12,984 bases of DNA from Methanomicrobiales archaeon (GTDB lineage Archaea; Halobacteriota; Methanomicrobia; Methanomicrobiales; JACTUA01): NCBI GenBank assembly GCA_028678635.1, contig JAJRDC010000111.1, positions 1 through 12,984 of the forward strand. The letters run 5' to 3'. Below, one piece after another: positions 11,340 through 12,984 of the stretch; within the stretch, counting starts at the first letter, position 1; every line of letters begins with the position of its first letter. The notes beneath the pieces are model-generated. The model did not search any database and had not been told where the DNA came from. It saw nothing but the letters and a program-made list of their open reading frames with translations. The position numbers and the translations under genes are program-made.

Positions 11340-11936
11340 ATGGCAACGGATCAGCAGGTCAGCTGCCACTTCAAATTCGATGACAACCGCGAGGCCACGG
11401 AGCCGTACCCCTTCTCGCTTTTCGATACCCGCAGCTGGCGGTTCACGGTGAACCGGCTGGCCTACGACATGGGAGACCGGCATCCCTGGATTCCGGAGTC
11501 CGGGCGCAGGGTCATGCGGGTGCGATCGTACTTCAGGAGGGCTATGGCAGGAACACTGAGGCCGGGAGAAATCCCGGCAGATGCAAAGATTCTGAACCTG
11601 GAACCCGGCGAATGGGTGGAGGTACGGCCGGTCAAGGAAATCCAGGCAACCCTTGACGCCAGGGGGCGCCTGCGGGGCCTGGTCTTCATGCCCGAGATGC
11701 AGCAGTTCTGCGGGAAACGGTTCCGGGTCTTCAAGAAAGTGAAGACCATTGTGCTTGAGACCAACCAGGAGATGCGGAAGATCGGCAGCCCCACCGTGTT
11801 CCTGGAGGGATCCCTGTGCGACGGTTCCTACCACGGGGGCTGCGACCGGTCCTGCTTTATGTTCTGGCGGGAGGAGTGGCTCCGGAGGGTTCCGGGGCCG
11901 GAAGGTACTGACGCCGGAACTCCGAAGGATACGTGA
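11340..11936 (+). CDS. Conserved Cys-rich protein of glycan loci, function unknown
   Basis: 198 residues from ATG 11340. I recall similar unnamed proteins beside polysaccharide genes in archaea and bacteria but know no family name. The middle, LNLEPGEWVEVRPVKEI (86-102) and LVFMPEM...FCGKRFRVFKKV (114-134), reads like a small SH3-like beta barrel. The end carries C160-DGSYHGG-C168-DRS-C172-FMFWREEWLRRV. With C124 there are four Cys, plus H165, that could bind Zn or an Fe-S cluster. The first 80 residues are basic and aromatic (SWRFTVNRLAYDMG). No signal peptide or transmembrane helix is visible. It follows the WbqC gene by 94 bases on the same strand, so co-transcription is plausible. The role is unknown; partner or regulator of the glycan enzymes is a guess from position. 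Confidence 0.8.
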   Translation: MATDQQVSCHFKFDDNREATEPYPFSLFDTRSWRFTVNRLAYDMGDRHPWIPESGRRVMRVRSYFRRAMAGTLRPGEIPADAKILNLEPGEWVEVRPVKEIQATLDARGRLRGLVFMPEMQQFCGKRFRVFKKVKTIVLETNQEMRKIGSPTVFLEGSLCDGSYHGGCDRSCFMFWREEWLRRVPGPEGTDAGTPKDT

Positions 11937-11943
11937 ACGCATA

Positions 11944-11974
11944 AACCATTCGTACCGGTTCATCCTCTTTTCTT
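11944..11974 (+). terminator. Possible terminator of the plus-strand gene set
   Basis: A weak hairpin (AACC 11944-11947 with GGTT 11957-11960) is followed by the pyrimidine run CCTCTTTTCTT (11964-11974) shortly after the stop at 11936. The T-run is interrupted, so this is only a plausible archaeal-type terminator. Confidence 0.3.
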
Positions 11975-12067
11975 ACGGGAGGGGCATTGCCCCATCCCGG
12001 GCCCTCGCCACGACGAGAGGCTAGGGTAGTCCAGACCATTCACTGAAACTGCTCTCATGCCGATCAA

Positions 12068-12117
12068 CCGCGGGGGGACGCCCACGCGGCGGGGGGGCGG
12101 AGCCCCCCAGGAGCGTC
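12068..12117. repeat. GC-rich perfect hairpin in the convergent gap
   Basis: GGGGGGC (12092-12098) and GCCCCCC (12102-12108) form a perfect 7-bp stem with a GGA loop. Outer arms GACGC (12077-12081) or ACGC (12084-12087) can pair with GCGTC (12113-12117), and a CCGCGG palindrome sits at 12068-12073. A G7 run and this stem are unlike the flanking DNA. Candidates are a bidirectional terminator between the converging genes or one copy of a dispersed intergenic palindromic repeat. The rest of 11937-12207 contains no gene I can support. Confidence 0.6.
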
Positions 12118-12152
12118 TCACCAATACAATACGAATGCCATCCACTGACGGA

Positions 12153-12204
12153 TCTCGCATCATAAACCTTTAAGGGATCACACCATGTCGTTGGAAATGC
12201 GAGA
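12153..12204. repeat. 8-bp inverted repeat around a TATA-like element
   Basis: TCTCGCAT (12153-12160) and ATGCGAGA (12197-12204) are perfect inverted copies separated by 36 bases. Between them is ATAAACCTTTAAGG (12162-12175), which resembles an archaeal BRE/TATA box for plus-strand transcription. The right arm ends four bases from the stop codon of the minus-strand PIG-L gene. It could be an operator-like site, part of that gene's 3' end, or chance. Confidence 0.35.
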
Positions 12205-12207
12205 CAG

Positions 12208-12846
12208 TTAGTACAGCATCCGGATGCACTCGAAGACCTCGGCAAAGTCCACGCCCACGTTCATGCCGCGGGTGTAGGCCGAGGACCGGACGTACTCTGG
12301 GGAGAAGTAGGGCCGGTAGGACTGGCTGTTGTACTGGGCCAGGGCCTGGATCTTCTGCTCTAGGTGCCGGGCCTCCAGGGCCATGAAGATGTCAGTCCGG
12401 AAGCTGATGTTGTTCCAGGGATGCTCCATGCCCCAGATGGAGGAGATCTTCTTGAAGGCCCGGACCGTCTCGTGGTAGATCACCTGGTGATCCTGGTGGG
12501 TGTCGAAAGACGAGGGGGTGATGACGAGTTCCGGCTGGACATCCCGCCCGATATGGATCATCCGGTCCAGGATCTCCTGGCGGAGGCGGGGGAACTCCCG
12601 CACCTCGAAGTCCAGGAGCATCAGGTTCCGTGCCGGTATCCCCAGCTGGCCGGTGGCGAGGTGGCACTCCTGCTTCAGGATATCCATGGGCTCTCCAGGC
12701 TGGAGCGACTTCTCGCAGGAAGAGAAGGCGACGTAGTGAATGTCATGCCCCTCCTCTGCGAGACGTGCGATGGTGCCCCCTGCCGAGATCTCGCCGTCGT
12801 CGGGATGGGGGGAGAGGATCAGGATCCGGTCCGGTGCCCGCGTCAT
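12208..12846 (-). CDS. PIG-L/LmbE-type N-acetylglucosaminyl deacetylase
   Basis: 212 residues, close to the usual family length. The family is Zn-dependent and removes N-acetyl groups from GlcNAc-linked small molecules, lipids or sugar intermediates in the cytoplasm. The metal-site motifs are intact: SPHPDDGE (H14, D16, D17, E19) and THQDH (H117, D119, H120). The Rossmann-like start RILILSPHPDD is typical. The C-terminal Tyr-rich stretch YNSQSYRPYFSPEYVRSSAY is also typical of PIG-L proteins in sugar-biosynthesis loci. ATG 12846 overlaps the aminotransferase stop as ATGA, with ribosome-binding sequence GGGGTGAT (12857-12850) inside that gene. An aminotransferase feeding a deacetylase suggests amino-sugar tailoring; the substrate is unknown. 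It converges on the plus-strand glycan genes. Confidence 0.93.
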   Translation of the reverse strand: MTRAPDRILILSPHPDDGEISAGGTIARLAEEGHDIHYVAFSSCEKSLQPGEPMDILKQECHLATGQLGIPARNLMLLDFEVREFPRLRQEILDRMIHIGRDVQPELVITPSSFDTHQDHQVIYHETVRAFKKISSIWGMEHPWNNISFRTDIFMALEARHLEQKIQALAQYNSQSYRPYFSPEYVRSSAYTRGMNVGVDFAEVFECIRMLY

Positions 12847-12984
12847 CCTATCACCCCACGGGCAGCCCGCGAGACCACCCGGACGTCATCCTCCGTCAGG
12901 GAGGCATACATGGGGAGCGAGACCGCCTGCTGCGCGATCCGCTCTGCCATGGGGAGACTTTCCTGGGGGCCGAACCGTTCTCTC
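12843..12984 (-). CDS. DegT/DnrJ/EryC1-type sugar aminotransferase (C-terminal 46 residues only)
   Basis: Only the end of this gene lies in the window; it continues past the right edge. The visible frame reads RERFGPQESLPMAERIAQQA, then VSLPMYASLTEDDVRVVSRA, and ends ARGVIG at TGA 12845-12843. The phrase AE-x-I-x-x-x-x-x-SLPM(Y/H)-x-x-LT-x-x-DV is the standard C-terminus of PLP-dependent DegT/DnrJ/EryC1/StrS aminotransferases, which transaminate nucleotide-linked keto sugars. The catalytic Lys region lies outside. The stop overlaps the PIG-L start (ATGA), so the two genes are very probably co-translated. Confidence 0.85.
   Translation of the reverse strand, partial: RERFGPQESLPMAERIAQQAVSLPMYASLTEDDVRVVSRAARGVIG

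Noticed and set aside
11817..11855. CDGSH iron-sulfur domain in the Cys-rich protein (CDGSYH)
   Set aside because: CDGSH domains need an upstream C-x-C and the S/H spacing C-x-C-x2-S-x3-C-D-G-S/A/T-H. Here the C-x-C is missing and the His follows an inserted Tyr.
12015..12075. Possible tRNA or tRNA fragment (CTAGGGTAGTCCAG)
   Set aside because: It resembles a D-arm, but no T-loop GTTCRANNC, no anticodon stem and no pairing acceptor arms are present.
12184..12210. ATG frame MSLEMRDS after the TATA-like element
   Set aside because: Eight codons, overlapping the inverted-repeat arm and the end of the PIG-L gene, with no ribosome-binding site.

Overview
The window is GC-rich (roughly 60% or more by eye) and tightly packed. 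It looks like chromosomal DNA from a methanogenic euryarchaeon, most plausibly of the Methanomicrobiales. This is inferred from the style of the giant Ig-like surface protein, Arg/Ile codon use rich in CGG and ATC, short GGAGG/GGTGA ribosome-binding sites and ATGA stop/start overlaps. No ribosomal RNA or other marker gene is present, so a GC-rich bacterium cannot be excluded.

The left two thirds (1-8757) is one reading frame that is already open at the left edge. It encodes at least 2,918 residues of an extracellular multidomain protein. In order it holds a beta-propeller-like region, an SdrD/Cna-B-type domain, two prealbumin/SpaA-like domains that each carry a LamG lectin-like domain inside them, two SdrD-type domains that each carry a jelly-roll-like guest, a 'TQGGWG' module, a DUF11-type domain, a third SdrD-type domain with guest, four tandem prealbumin-like domains, and a second 'TQGGWG' module at the C-terminus. 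All six prealbumin-like domains keep the Lys/Glu/Asn pattern of CnaB isopeptide domains plus a Cys pair, which suggests a rod stapled by two kinds of covalent bond. No C-terminal membrane anchor is visible.

From 8.9 to 11.9 kb lies a plus-strand set of surface-glycan genes: a NodB-fold polysaccharide deacetylase preceded by an 11-codon leader frame that overlaps its start, a left-handed beta-helix acyltransferase, a WbqC-family protein (ATGA overlap with the acyltransferase) and an unnamed Cys-rich protein of about 198 residues.

The right end is convergent. A PIG-L/LmbE-type deacetylase and the last 46 residues of a DegT/DnrJ/EryC1-type aminotransferase lie on the minus strand with an ATGA overlap. 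The 271-base gap between the convergent groups holds a perfect GC-rich hairpin, an 8-bp inverted repeat and a TATA-like element, but no gene I can support.

Together, aminotransferase, acyltransferase, two deacetylases and WbqC are the usual furniture of a locus that makes and modifies unusual amino sugars for surface polysaccharide or protein glycosylation. The giant surface protein next door is a possible but unproven recipient.
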